NCBI RefSeq assembly: GCF_002871005.1 | Contig: NZ_PHSN01000010.1 | Location: 1 to 64,000, forward strand | Reading direction: 5' to 3' | Length of the DNA: 64,000 nucleotides | DNA from: Acidimangrovimonas sediminis | Lineage (GTDB): Bacteria > Pseudomonadota > Alphaproteobacteria > Rhodobacterales > Rhodobacteraceae | Shown here: piece after piece, positions 25,632 through 34,710 of the stretch | Layout: each line of letters opens with the position of its first letter | Numbering within the stretch: position 1 is the stretch's first letter | Position numbers and translations under genes: made by a program | The notes under the pieces: generated by a model | The model's database searches: none | What the model was told of the DNA's origin: nothing | Seen by the model: the letters and a program-made list of their open reading frames with translations, nothing else

Positions 25632-26900
25632 TCAGAACCCCATCGGTGGCGGCCCCATCCGGTGCCCGCTGGAGCTGGCGGAGGAGGCGGAGGTGCTCCC
25701 GCCCTCGCCCGTGACCACCTTTTCGCCAACCGTCAACCCGGACAGCACCTGCGCCGTGACCTTGTCGTTCAGGCCGATCTTCACCGGGACCTTGCGGATC
25801 GCGCCGCCGTCGCCGACCACCCGGACGATATAGTCGCCGTCCTTCGTCTTCTGCCCCAGCGCGGCAGCCGGGATCACCGGCACGTCCCGGGCAGAGCCGA
25901 GCACGATATGCACCTCTGCCGTCATGTATGTGCGCAGCTCTCCATCCGGGTTGGGCACGTCGAAGCTGCCCTCGTAATAGATCGCCGAGGACGAGGAGGA
26001 GGAAGACGACGACGACGAGGAAGACGACGAAGAGGTCGAAATCTCGCTGTCCGAGCTGATCGAGGTGGGCGCCGGAGCGATCGACTTTAGGGTCGCGTCG
26101 TAACGCTTTGACGGATCACCGAGAATCGTGAACCAAATCTTCTGCCCGGGCTTCGTGTCCACCACGTCCACCTCGGAGATGTCGGCCTGTACCTCCATGG
26201 TCTGAAGCTGCCCGAGGATGACGATCGTCGGCGCCGTCTGCGAGGCGTTGACGGTCTGGCCCTGCTGGGTGACCACGTCCAGCACCGTGCCGTCCATCGG
26301 CGCGGTGATCCGGGTGTAGGCAAGGTTCACCTTGGCGGTGTCGACGGCGACCTGCGCGGCCTGGATTTGCGCGTCGAGCGACTGAACCGCGGCCTTGTCC
26401 TCGCCCACTGCGGCCACCGCGCTGTCGTAATCCGACGCGCTCGAGGCGCGGGTCGACTGCATCTGCTTCTGCCGCTCAAGCTGGCTTTCGGCATAGGCCA
26501 GCGTCGCCTCGGCCTGCGCCTTCTGGGCCTTCATGTTGGCGAGGTCGGCCTGCGCGGTCTTCAGGGCGTTCTGCTGGGTGGAGCTGTCGATCTCGGCCAG
26601 CAACTGGCCCTTCTCCACCTTGTCCCCCAACGCCACGTTGACCGAGGTGACCCGGCCCGAGACCTGCGCCCCCACCGCGACCAGCTTGGACGGCCGCAGC
26701 TCGCCATTGGCCAGCACCGTGACGTCGACATTGCCCTTGGTCACCGTCGCGGTCATGAGCCCCGCGTCCGGCGGGGTCGCGTCATGCCCGCGCCAGTACC
26801 AGGCACCAGCCGCCGCGACCACGAGAAGCACCAGCGCCGCCCACCACCACCGCCCGCGGCCACGGCGACGCCGCGGGGCCATTTTCGTTTGCTCGGTCAT
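25632..26900 (-). CDS. macA: MacA-type periplasmic adaptor with poly-serine insert
   Basis: A 422-residue membrane fusion protein. It has an N-terminal anchor helix (about 15-38) after a basic stretch, a lipoyl-like half (GQVSGR-type AQVSGRVTSVNV), a long coiled hairpin (about 110-185) and a beta-barrel domain. Residues 290-305 are 16 consecutive serines just before AIYYEGSFDVPNPDGELR, in the barrel domain. The serines use mixed TCG/TCC/TCT codons. It links MacB in the inner membrane to an outer membrane channel. The run is likely a surface loop; everything else is normal for MacA. Confidence 0.92.
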   Translation of the reverse strand: MTEQTKMAPRRRRGRGRWWWAALVLLVVAAAGAWYWRGHDATPPDAGLMTATVTKGNVDVTVLANGELRPSKLVAVGAQVSGRVTSVNVALGDKVEKGQLLAEIDSSTQQNALKTAQADLANMKAQKAQAEATLAYAESQLERQKQMQSTRASSASDYDSAVAAVGEDKAAVQSLDAQIQAAQVAVDTAKVNLAYTRITAPMDGTVLDVVTQQGQTVNASQTAPTIVILGQLQTMEVQADISEVDVVDTKPGQKIWFTILGDPSKRYDATLKSIAPAPTSISSDSEISTSSSSSSSSSSSSSSSSAIYYEGSFDVPNPDGELRTYMTAEVHIVLGSARDVPVIPAAALGQKTKDGDYIVRVVGDGGAIRKVPVKIGLNDKVTAQVLSGLTVGEKVVTGEGGSTSASSASSSGHRMGPPPMGF

Positions 26901-27017
26901 GCCTGTTCCGTATCACCTTCGTCGTCCTGCCCGAAGGTTCTACGGACCTGCCGGGACGTTCCGTCGCGGCTGCCGGGCGGATCTTGTCCGCCCGGCCCGT
27001 TGCTGAGGCGGCGCGCC

Positions 27018-30000
27018 TTACGTCCGCGTCTTCTCCTTGAAGATCCGGCGGATCGTGGTGAAGAAGAGCGGCACGAAGAGAACGCCCAGCACCGTGGCCG
27101 ACAGCGTGCCCCCCAGCACCGCCGAACCGATCGCCCGGCGCCCGCCGGCCCCCGCCCCGGTGCTGACGACCAGCGGCAGCACGCCCAGCGAGAACGCCAT
27201 CGACGTCATGATGATCGGGCGGAAACGTTGCAGCGCCGCGATCCTGACCGCCTCGAACACGTCCATGCCCTCGCGCATCCGGTCGCGGGCGAATTCGACG
27301 ATCAGGATGGCGTTCTTGCCGGTCAGGCCGACCACGGTCAGCAGGCCCACCTGGAAGAACACGCCGTTGTCGAAATGCCCCAGCCACGCGCCCGCCAGCG
27401 CGCCCAGCACGCCGATCGGCATCGCCAGCAGAACCGCGATCGGGATCGCCCAGCTTTCATAGAGCGCGGCAAGGCACAGGAAGATCGCCGCCAGCGACAG
27501 CCCGTAGAGAAGCGGCGCCTGCCCGCCCGATTCCTGTTCCTGCAGCGACAGACCGGTCCAGGCCACGCTATAGCCCGGCAGCGCCTGCGCCAGCTTCTGG
27601 ATCTCGGCCATGGCCTCGCCCGAGGAGACGCCGGGCGCGGGCGTGCCCTGGATCTCCATCGCGGGGATGCCGTTGAACCGGGTCAGGCCCTGCGCACCGA
27701 ACTTCCACGACGCGGTGGTGAAGTTCGAGAACGGCACCAGCCCCCCCGAGGCGTTCCGCACGCGCCACTTGTCGAGGTCGGACGGATCCGACCGCGCCGA
27801 GGGCTCGCCCTGCACGTAGACCTTCTTCACCCGGCCGTTGTCATTGAAATCGTTGACGTACTGCCCGGCGAAGGCGATCGACAGGGTGTTCGCCACCTGT
27901 GCCGGCGTAAGCCCGTAGGCCCCCGCCTGCCGCCAGTCGATGTTGAGGTCGTACTGCGTCGCATCCTCGAGCCCCGATGGCCGCGCGGTGGCGATCAGAT
28001 TGCTCTTGGCCAACATGCCCAGCATCTGGTTGCGGGCGTTCAGAAGCTCCTCGTGGCTCTGCCCGTTCTGCGCCTGAAGGTAGAAATCGAACCCCGAGGC
28101 GTTGCCGAGCGAAATCACCGCCGGCGGCACGATCGGGAAGACCATCGCGTCCTGGATCGCCATGAAGTTGGGGAAGGCCCGCCCGGCGATCGCCTGGACG
28201 CTCTGTCCCGGGTTCGGGCGATCCTTCCAGTCCTTCAGCCGGACGAAGGCCATGCCCATGTTCTGCCCCTGCCCGGCAAAGCTGAAGCCGACGATGCCGA
28301 AGGTGGATTCGACGTTCTTCTTCTCCTTCGTCTCGAAGTAATCCTCGACCTTCTGCACGACCTTCAGGGTGCGGGCAGCGGTGGCGCCGGTAGGCGCCTG
28401 GACGAGGGCGAACATCACGCCCTGGTCCTCGTCCGGCAAGAAGCCCGTCGGGGTCTGCACGAACAGCCAGACCATCCCCGCGCCGATCGCGAGGTAGATC
28501 AGACCGATGCGGAGCGGCCGCTTGACGATGTAGCCCACGGTCGCGCCGTAGCCCCCCGTCACCCGGCCAAAGCCCCGGTTGAACCAGCCGAAGGGGCCCC
28601 GCTTGGTGTGCTGGGCGTCCTTGGCGCGCAGGATCGTGGCGCAAAGCGCGGGCGTCAACGTCAGCGCGACCACCACCGACAGCAGCATCGCTGAGATGAT
28701 GGTGACCGAGAACTGCTGATAGATCACCCCCGTGGAGCCGCCGAAGAACGCCATCGGCACGAACACCGCCGACAGGACCAGCGCGACGCCGACAAGCGCC
28801 CCGGTGATCTGGCCCATCGACTTGCGCGTTGCTTCGCGGGGTTCCAGCCCCTCGTCCTCGATGATCCGCTCGACGTTCTCGACCACGACGATGGCGTCGT
28901 CGACCAGCAGACCGATCGCCAGCACCATGGCAAGCATGGTGAGCGTGTTGATCGTATAGCCCGCCGCCGCGAGAATGCCGAAGGTCCCCAGAAGGACGAC
29001 CGGCACCGCCAGCGTCGGGATCAACGTGGCGCGGATGTTCTGCAGGAACAGCAGCATCACGAAGAACACCAGAACGATCGCCTCGACCAGCGTCTTCACG
29101 ACCTCCTCGATCGAGATCTTCACGAAGGGCGTGGTGTCGTAGGGGATGACGTAGTGCACGCCCTTGGGGAAGTACTTTGACATCTCCTCGACGGTGTTGC
29201 GCACCCGCGTCGCGGTATCGAGCGCGTTGGCCCCCGAGGACAGCTGGATCGCCATCCCCGCCGAGGGCCGGCCGTTGTAGCGCGCGATGACGGAGTAGTT
29301 CTCGGCGCCGATTTCGACCTTGGCCACGTCCTTGAGCAGCACGAGGCCGCCGTCGGTCTGCGAACGCAGCACGATCTGCTCGAAATCCTTCGGCGTCTTG
29401 AGCAGCGATTGCGCGGTGATCGTCGCGTTCAACTCCTGCCCCTTGACCGTCGGCAGGTCGCCGAAGGCGCCGGCCGAGATCTGGGCGTTCTGCGCCTCCA
29501 CCGCCGAGACCACATCCTGCGGTGTCAGCTGATAGGCCGCGAGCTTGGACGGGTCGAGCCAGATCCGCATCGCGTAGCTCGCGCCGAACGCGGTGATGCC
29601 GCCCACACCCTTCACCCGGCTCAGAGTGTCGGACATGTTCGATTTCATGTAATCGGACAGGTCGACCTGGCTCAGGTCCGGGTTGTCGGTGGTCAGGCCC
29701 ACGACCATGAGGAACGAGGTCGAGGTCTTCTCGACCTTGACCCCCTGGCGCTGCACCACCTCCGGCAGCAGCGGCGTCGCCGAGGACAGCTTGTTCTGCA
29801 CCTGGACCTGGGCGATGTCGGGGTCGGTCCCGCTGCGGAACGTCAGGGTGATCTGGGCCTGCCCCGCCGATGTCGACGACGACGACAAGTACATCAGGCC
29901 GTCGAGACCCGTCATCTGCTGCTCGATCACCTGGGTGACCGTGTTGGCAATGGTCTCGGCCGAGGCGCCCGGATAGGTCGCCGTGATGCGGACCGCCGGG

Positions 30001-30119
30001 GGGGCGATCTCGGGATATTGCGCGACGGGAAGCTTCAGGATCGAAAGAACGCCCACCCCCATGATGAGGATCGCGATCACCCAGGCGAAGACCGGCCGGT
30101 CGATGAAGAAACGTGCCAT
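27018..30119 (-). CDS. RND efflux pump inner membrane transporter (AcrB/MexF type, HAE1)
   Basis: A 1033-residue proton-driven RND transporter. It has 12 helices with two large periplasmic loops, beginning MARFFIDRPVFAWVIAI. Family marks include GLLVDDAIVVVENVER with the proton-relay Asp pair, TGFLPDEDQG and the C-terminal GLTGKNAILIVEFARD with the relay Lys. It exports drugs, dyes or solvents with its adaptor (30192-31394). The outer membrane factor is missing from the locus. It is second in the four-gene efflux array. Confidence 0.95.
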   Translation of the reverse strand: MARFFIDRPVFAWVIAILIMGVGVLSILKLPVAQYPEIAPPAVRITATYPGASAETIANTVTQVIEQQMTGLDGLMYLSSSSTSAGQAQITLTFRSGTDPDIAQVQVQNKLSSATPLLPEVVQRQGVKVEKTSTSFLMVVGLTTDNPDLSQVDLSDYMKSNMSDTLSRVKGVGGITAFGASYAMRIWLDPSKLAAYQLTPQDVVSAVEAQNAQISAGAFGDLPTVKGQELNATITAQSLLKTPKDFEQIVLRSQTDGGLVLLKDVAKVEIGAENYSVIARYNGRPSAGMAIQLSSGANALDTATRVRNTVEEMSKYFPKGVHYVIPYDTTPFVKISIEEVVKTLVEAIVLVFFVMLLFLQNIRATLIPTLAVPVVLLGTFGILAAAGYTINTLTMLAMVLAIGLLVDDAIVVVENVERIIEDEGLEPREATRKSMGQITGALVGVALVLSAVFVPMAFFGGSTGVIYQQFSVTIISAMLLSVVVALTLTPALCATILRAKDAQHTKRGPFGWFNRGFGRVTGGYGATVGYIVKRPLRIGLIYLAIGAGMVWLFVQTPTGFLPDEDQGVMFALVQAPTGATAARTLKVVQKVEDYFETKEKKNVESTFGIVGFSFAGQGQNMGMAFVRLKDWKDRPNPGQSVQAIAGRAFPNFMAIQDAMVFPIVPPAVISLGNASGFDFYLQAQNGQSHEELLNARNQMLGMLAKSNLIATARPSGLEDATQYDLNIDWRQAGAYGLTPAQVANTLSIAFAGQYVNDFNDNGRVKKVYVQGEPSARSDPSDLDKWRVRNASGGLVPFSNFTTASWKFGAQGLTRFNGIPAMEIQGTPAPGVSSGEAMAEIQKLAQALPGYSVAWTGLSLQEQESGGQAPLLYGLSLAAIFLCLAALYESWAIPIAVLLAMPIGVLGALAGAWLGHFDNGVFFQVGLLTVVGLTGKNAILIVEFARDRMREGMDVFEAVRIAALQRFRPIIMTSMAFSLGVLPLVVSTGAGAGGRRAIGSAVLGGTLSATVLGVLFVPLFFTTIRRIFKEKTRT

Positions 30120-30191
30120 GAGGTTTGTCCTTTGCCGGACGGCGTTTGAGGTCTGAACGGCGAAGCGGAAGGGGCCGGCGCGGTCGCCGGA

Positions 30192-31394
30192 TCAGCCCTT
30201 GTCGCCGCCCTTGGCGTCTGAGGCGGGCTTGGCGGCGTCGGCGGCCCGCTCGGCGGGCTTCACGGTGGCGCCGGGGGCGATCTTCTGCAGGCCGGCCACG
30301 ATCACCTTGTCGCCCGCCTTCACGCCGCCATCGACGACCCAGAAATGCCCGTCGTCGCGCAACACCTTGAGCTGGCGCTGTTCGACCACGTCCTTGGCGT
30401 TGACGACCATCGCCACCGCCTCGCCCCGCCGGTCGCGGGTCACGGCCTCCTGCGGGACCAGGACGACGTTCTCGGCCGTGCCCTGGGGCATCTCGACCTG
30501 CACGTACATGCCCGGCAGCAGGATCTTCTGCGGGTTCGGGAAGGTCAGCCGCAGCACGACCACGCCGGTCTGCTCGTCCACGTGGGGCTCGGCCGCCGAG
30601 AGGTGGCCCTTCTGGTCGTATTCGGTGCCATCCGCCAGGCGCAGCGTGACCGGCACATTGGCCGCATCGCCGATATTGCCGCCATCGGCCAGCTTGCGGC
30701 GCCAGCGCACCAGATCGGCCGCCGACTGGGTGACGTCGACATAGACCGGATCAAGCGACCGGATCGTCGCCAGCGGCGCCGCCTGCCCCGACGTGACAAG
30801 CGCGCCACGGGTGGTCTGGCTCAGGCCGATCGTGCCGGAGATCTGCGCCCGGATCGTGGTGCGGTCGAGGTCGACCTTGGCCTTGTCGAGGTTGGCCTGC
30901 GCCAGCGCGACCGCCGCCTTGGCCACGTCCCGCGCCGAGATCGCGGTGTCGAGGTTCGACTGACTGACCACCGCGCGGCCCTTCAGGGCCTCCTGCCGCT
31001 TGGCCTCGGTCTCGGCTTCGCCGAGCTGGGCCTGGGCTTGCGCGAGGCTGGCCTCGGCGCCGGCGACGGCGGCGCGGTAGGTCGCGTCGTCGATCTGGTA
31101 GAGCGGCTGGTCCTTCTTGACCTCGCTGCCCTCCTTGAACATACGCTTCGTGACGATCCCGTTGACCTGCGGGCGCACCTCGGCCACTTCGGAGGCGGCA
31201 ACGCGGCCCGGAAGGGTCGTCGTCAGCGCCACGTTCGAAGCCTTGAGCGTGACCACGGTGACCGGTTGCGGCGGGCGCTGGCCACCGGCCTGTTGCGCGG
31301 CGGCGGGAACGGCGGCAAGGCTTGCCGGCATAATCAGGGCCGCGAGGGCCAGGGCGGAAAGCGCAGCGCGCGAAAGACGGGGCTGGGCGGGCAT
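30192..31394 (-). CDS. RND efflux periplasmic adaptor (AcrA/MexE type)
   Basis: A 400-residue adaptor with an exported N-terminus (MPAQPRLSRAALSALALAAL and AAA-type cleavage near 35). The lipoyl domain shows VRPQVNGIVTKRMFKEGSEV. A coiled hairpin (about 95-160) and barrel domains follow, with the LLPGMYVQVEMP motif. The C-terminal tail is rich in Ala, Lys and Asp. Its start follows AGGAG. It is first of the efflux array and is divergent from a TetR gene whose putative operators lie between. Confidence 0.94.
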   Translation of the reverse strand: MPAQPRLSRAALSALALAALIMPASLAAVPAAAQQAGGQRPPQPVTVVTLKASNVALTTTLPGRVAASEVAEVRPQVNGIVTKRMFKEGSEVKKDQPLYQIDDATYRAAVAGAEASLAQAQAQLGEAETEAKRQEALKGRAVVSQSNLDTAISARDVAKAAVALAQANLDKAKVDLDRTTIRAQISGTIGLSQTTRGALVTSGQAAPLATIRSLDPVYVDVTQSAADLVRWRRKLADGGNIGDAANVPVTLRLADGTEYDQKGHLSAAEPHVDEQTGVVVLRLTFPNPQKILLPGMYVQVEMPQGTAENVVLVPQEAVTRDRRGEAVAMVVNAKDVVEQRQLKVLRDDGHFWVVDGGVKAGDKVIVAGLQKIAPGATVKPAERAADAAKPASDAKGGDKG

Positions 31395-31477
31395 CGGGGA
31401 ACACTCCTGCTGAACGCGCGCGGGGCGTGAGGTGTCGGGGGTCTTCATCGCCGCAGTGCGGCGCGGATCCTTCTGTC

Positions 31478-31498
31478 TGGTTCCCAATATGGAAACCA
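31478..31498. promoter_or_regulatory. Candidate operator, imperfect inverted repeat
   Basis: TGGTTCC and GGAAACCA face each other across CAATAT in the divergent promoter region between the RND adaptor and TetR genes. A one-base difference in arm length makes it imperfect. Confidence 0.45.
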
Positions 31499-31522
31499 CA
31501 GGGTTTTGTAAAGTGCGGATTT

Positions 31523-31539
31523 GGTGTATGACATACCCC
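31523..31539. promoter_or_regulatory. Candidate TetR operator GGTGTATGACATACCCC
   Basis: GTATG-A-CATAC is a perfect inverted repeat inside a longer GG...CC palindrome. It lies 21 bases upstream of the chosen TetR start and could give autorepression and control of the efflux genes. Confidence 0.55.
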
Positions 31540-31559
31540 ACCGCGACGAGGAGAGGCGG

Positions 31560-32261
31560 ATGAGTAACACCGACGGCCAAGGCGGCACCTGCCGGGACAC
31601 GGCGCCCTGCACGCTGCCCCGCGATTGCGGGGCCGAGGCCGCGCCGCGACGCGGGCGTCCGCCGCAGCTTGACCACGATACCCGACTTGCGCGCATCCTC
31701 GACGCCACCGAGGACGTGCTGGCCGGCCCCGACACCGGCGGCGTGTCGATGGCCGCGATCGCCCGGGCCGCCGGAATGTCGAAGCGTACCGTCTACGAGC
31801 ACTTCCCCGCCCGCGAGATCCTGATCGGCGCCTGCATGCGGCGGCTGTTCGACGGGGTTTTCTCGCCCCTGCCCGAAAGCGCGCGCGCCCTGCCCCTGCC
31901 CGACCGCCTGCGCCTGATCCTCACCCCGGACTGGGAGCGCAAGCGCGCGACGCGCTCGCTCGACATCCTGCGCACGGTGATCGCCGAGACCCGGCGCCAG
32001 CCCGAACTGGCGGGCCACGTGCTGGAAAACGGGTTCAGCGATCTTGTCGACCGGCTGGAGGCGGAGCTTTCCGCCAGCGTCGCGGCGGGCGAGATCGCGC
32101 TGGACGACGTGCCGCTGGCGGCGGCGATCCTGCGTGACATGGCCTTCGAGAACCCGGTGACGGCGCTCCTCGACCAGAGCGCCTGCTCGATCGACCGCGC
32201 GCCGGAATATGACCGCCGCCGCGACCGCGCGATCGAGATCTTCTGCAAGGGGATCGCCTGA
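31560..32261 (+). CDS. TetR/AcrR family regulator of the efflux array
   Basis: A 233-residue TetR/AcrR-type regulator. The N-terminal extension of about 30 residues holds three cysteines (C11, C17, C23). The DNA-binding domain (about 40-90) reads LDATEDVLAGPDTGGVSMAA then IARAAGMSKRTVYEHFPARE. The C-terminal helices resemble the AefR-like group. It is divergent from the RND adaptor and likely represses it. Start at 31560 follows GAGGAGAGG; an alternative GTG at 31521 would overlap the operator. The cysteines could give redox or metal sensing, which is speculation. Confidence 0.87.
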   Translation: MSNTDGQGGTCRDTAPCTLPRDCGAEAAPRRGRPPQLDHDTRLARILDATEDVLAGPDTGGVSMAAIARAAGMSKRTVYEHFPAREILIGACMRRLFDGVFSPLPESARALPLPDRLRLILTPDWERKRATRSLDILRTVIAETRRQPELAGHVLENGFSDLVDRLEAELSASVAAGEIALDDVPLAAAILRDMAFENPVTALLDQSACSIDRAPEYDRRRDRAIEIFCKGIA

Positions 32262-32315
32262 CCCGGCGCCCCCCAGGCTGGGGACCATCCACACCTCTCG
32301 CCGCCCGGGCGGGGT

Positions 32316-32340
32316 TGCGCCCGCTGACGGCGGGCGGTTT
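32316..32340 (+). terminator. Hairpin terminator after TetR
   Basis: CGCCCGC (32318-32324) pairs with GCGGGCG (32330-32336), followed by GTTT. It lies just upstream of the MFS gene and would isolate it from the TetR transcript. Confidence 0.5.
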
Positions 32341-32373
32341 AACGTCCGGACGGGGCAGGTTTGCGGTGAGCGG

Positions 32374-33618
32374 ATGTTCAGGGACACGGTTCGGTTCTTT
32401 GCCGACAATGCGCGGTGGCTGTCGGCGGGGTTCCTGCTGACGCTGTTTTCCTCCTTCGGGCAGACGTTCTTCATCGGCCTGTCGGGCAACGCCCTGCGCG
32501 AGACGTTCGGGCTGTCCGGCGGGGCCTTCGGCGGGATCTACATGCTGGCGACGCTGGCGAGCGCGGCGACGCTGCCGTTCCTCGGCCGGACGCTGGACCT
32601 GATGCCGGGCTGGAAGGTCGTGCGCTTCGCCATGCCCGCGCTGGCGCTGGCCTGCGGGCTGATCGCGGTGTCGCCGAACGTCTGGGTGCTGGGGATCGCG
32701 ATCTACCTGCTCCGGCTCTTCGGCCAGGGCATGATGACCGAGATCGCCTTCACCGAGACCGGGCGCTGGTTCGTGGCAAGCCGCGGCCGGGCGATGGCCA
32801 TGATCGCGCCAGGGCTGTCCGCGGGCTCGGCCATCCTGCCGGTGATCGTCGTGCTGGTCGTTGGCGCGAGCGGCAGCTGGCACACCGCCTGGTACCTGGC
32901 GGCGGCGGTGAGCCTGCTGATCGGATGGCCCCTGATCATGGCGCTGATGCGGGTCGAGCGGGTGCCCTCGGGCGCCGAGATCGCATCGCACCAGGGCACC
33001 ACTGCGCGGGACTGGACCCGGGCCGAGGTGGTGCGCGACCCGGTCTTCTACCTGCTTCTGGTGGGGCTGCTGGCGCCGCCCTTCATCGGTACGATCGTCT
33101 ATTTCCAGCAGGGCTACCTGACCGAGTTGCGGCACTACCCGCCACTGGCCTTCGCCGCTGCCTTTCCGCTGATGTCGGGGGCGACGATCGTCTTCGGCTT
33201 CGTCTGCGGCGCGCTGGTGGATCGGTTCGGAGCGCTCAGGCTGTTGCCCTACTTCCTGGGCCCGCTCTTCCTGGCGGCGCTGGCGGTCGCGCTGGTCGCC
33301 CCGGTCTGGGGGATCTTCGTCTTCATGGCGCTGCTCGGGGTGTCGAACGGGTTCACCAGCACGCTGATGGGCGCGCTCTGGCCCGAGGTCTACGGCACCG
33401 CGAACCTGGGCGGCATCCGCGCGCTCGTCGTTGCCGCCATGGTGCTGGCGACCGCGGCGGGTCCCGGGATCACCGGGGTGCTGATCGACATGGGCGTGCG
33501 CCTGCCCACGCAGATGCTGTGGATGGCCGGCTGGTGCCTTGCTGCCTCCGCCATCCTCGGGCTTGCCGCGCGCCGGGTGCGGGCGCGCGAGGCGGCATGG
33601 CGGGCCGAGGCGGCCTGA
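32374..33618 (+). CDS. MFS transporter
   Basis: A 414-residue major facilitator with 12 hydrophobic helices. It has GRTLDLMPGWKVVR in the helix 2-3 loop and AGSAILPVIVVL in the middle of the first half. It resembles the loosely defined monocarboxylate or oxalate/formate exchanger-like set, but the substrate cannot be set. Start at 32374 is the first Met that gives a normal MFS N-terminus. It is a single gene between two terminators. Confidence 0.85.
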   Translation: MFRDTVRFFADNARWLSAGFLLTLFSSFGQTFFIGLSGNALRETFGLSGGAFGGIYMLATLASAATLPFLGRTLDLMPGWKVVRFAMPALALACGLIAVSPNVWVLGIAIYLLRLFGQGMMTEIAFTETGRWFVASRGRAMAMIAPGLSAGSAILPVIVVLVVGASGSWHTAWYLAAAVSLLIGWPLIMALMRVERVPSGAEIASHQGTTARDWTRAEVVRDPVFYLLLVGLLAPPFIGTIVYFQQGYLTELRHYPPLAFAAAFPLMSGATIVFGFVCGALVDRFGALRLLPYFLGPLFLAALAVALVAPVWGIFVFMALLGVSNGFTSTLMGALWPEVYGTANLGGIRALVVAAMVLATAAGPGITGVLIDMGVRLPTQMLWMAGWCLAASAILGLAARRVRAREAAWRAEAA

Positions 33619-33648
33619 AGCGGGTGGCGGGGGCGGTTTCGGCCCCAG

Positions 33649-33674
33649 CCTGCGTATTTGGGGAACAATGAAAG
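33649..33674. repeat. Extragenic motif GCGTATTTGGGGAACAATGA
   Basis: The same sequence forms the arms of the terminator at 4938-5006. Here one arm lies between the convergent MFS and LivM genes. It is probably part of a terminator or the remains of one. Confidence 0.65.
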
Positions 33675-33720
33675 AGACGGAGGGAGGGGCGCGCCGCGAT
33701 GGGCGCGCCCCCCGGGGGCG

Positions 33721-34701
33721 TCAGACCGAGTGCAGTTTCAGAAGCCGCGCGATCTCGCCGATGATGCCGCGGCGGAACACCAGCACGCAGGCCACGAAGG
33801 TCGCGCCGATCACCACCTGCACCCACGACCCGATGCCGGTCAGCACGTGCTGCAGCGCCACCACGATGAAGGCGCCAAGGACGGGGCCGAAGATCGTGCC
33901 CATGCCGCCGACCAGCGTCATCAGGATCACCTCGCCCGAGGTCGACCAGTGCACATCGGTGAGCGAGGCGAACTGGAACACGATCGCCTTGGTCGACCCG
34001 GCGACCCCCGCCAGCGTCGCCGACAGCACGAAGGCGATCAGCTTGAACCGGTCCACGTTGTAGCCCAGCGAAAGCGCCCGCGGCTCGTTCTCGCGGATCG
34101 CCTGGAGAACCTGACCGAAGGGCGAGTGGATCGTGCGGTAGATCGCGAGGAACCCCACAAGGAACACCACCGCAACGAAGTAGTACATGTTGAGCGAGTC
34201 GTTGAGGTTGATGAACCCCAGAAGGTAGCCCCGCGGGATCCCCTGCAACCCGTCCTCGCCCCCGGTGAAGGGAAGCTGGAGGGCGAAGAAATAGACGATC
34301 TGGGCCAGTGCCAGGGTGATCATGGCAAAGTAGATCCCCTGCCGGCGGATCGCCAGCGCCCCCACGACAAGGCCCAGGACGGCCGCGAACAGCCCGCCAG
34401 CGATGATCCCCAGAAGCGGCGGAAAGCCCCAGGCCGTCAGCACATGGCCGCAGATGTAGGCAGCCCCCCCGAAGAAGGCGGCGTGGCCGAAGCTCAGCAA
34501 GCCCGTGAAGCCGATCAGCAGGTTGAAGGCGCAGGCGAACAGCGCAAAGCACAGGAGCTGCATCACGAAGACGGGGTAGAGGAAGAACGGCGCCAGCAGA
34601 ACGAAGCCCAGCAGCAGGATCCACAGTACGGCCTGCCCGATCCGGGTACGGCCCCGGTCCTGCGCCGGCACGTCTTCTTCGAATTCAGCGATATCGGTCA
34701 T
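33721..34701 (-). CDS. livM: Branched-chain amino acid type ABC permease LivM
   Basis: A 326-residue permease with about 8-9 helices and the family stretch GYNVDRFKLIAFVLSATLAG followed by GGMGTIFGPVLGAF. It pairs with LivH. It is the last gene of the five-gene importer operon and lies nine bases after LivH. Family members carry branched-chain amino acids, other amino acids, amides or urea. Confidence 0.93.
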   Translation of the reverse strand: MTDIAEFEEDVPAQDRGRTRIGQAVLWILLLGFVLLAPFFLYPVFVMQLLCFALFACAFNLLIGFTGLLSFGHAAFFGGAAYICGHVLTAWGFPPLLGIIAGGLFAAVLGLVVGALAIRRQGIYFAMITLALAQIVYFFALQLPFTGGEDGLQGIPRGYLLGFINLNDSLNMYYFVAVVFLVGFLAIYRTIHSPFGQVLQAIRENEPRALSLGYNVDRFKLIAFVLSATLAGVAGSTKAIVFQFASLTDVHWSTSGEVILMTLVGGMGTIFGPVLGAFIVVALQHVLTGIGSWVQVVIGATFVACVLVFRRGIIGEIARLLKLHSV

Positions 34702-34710
34702 TCTCTGCCC

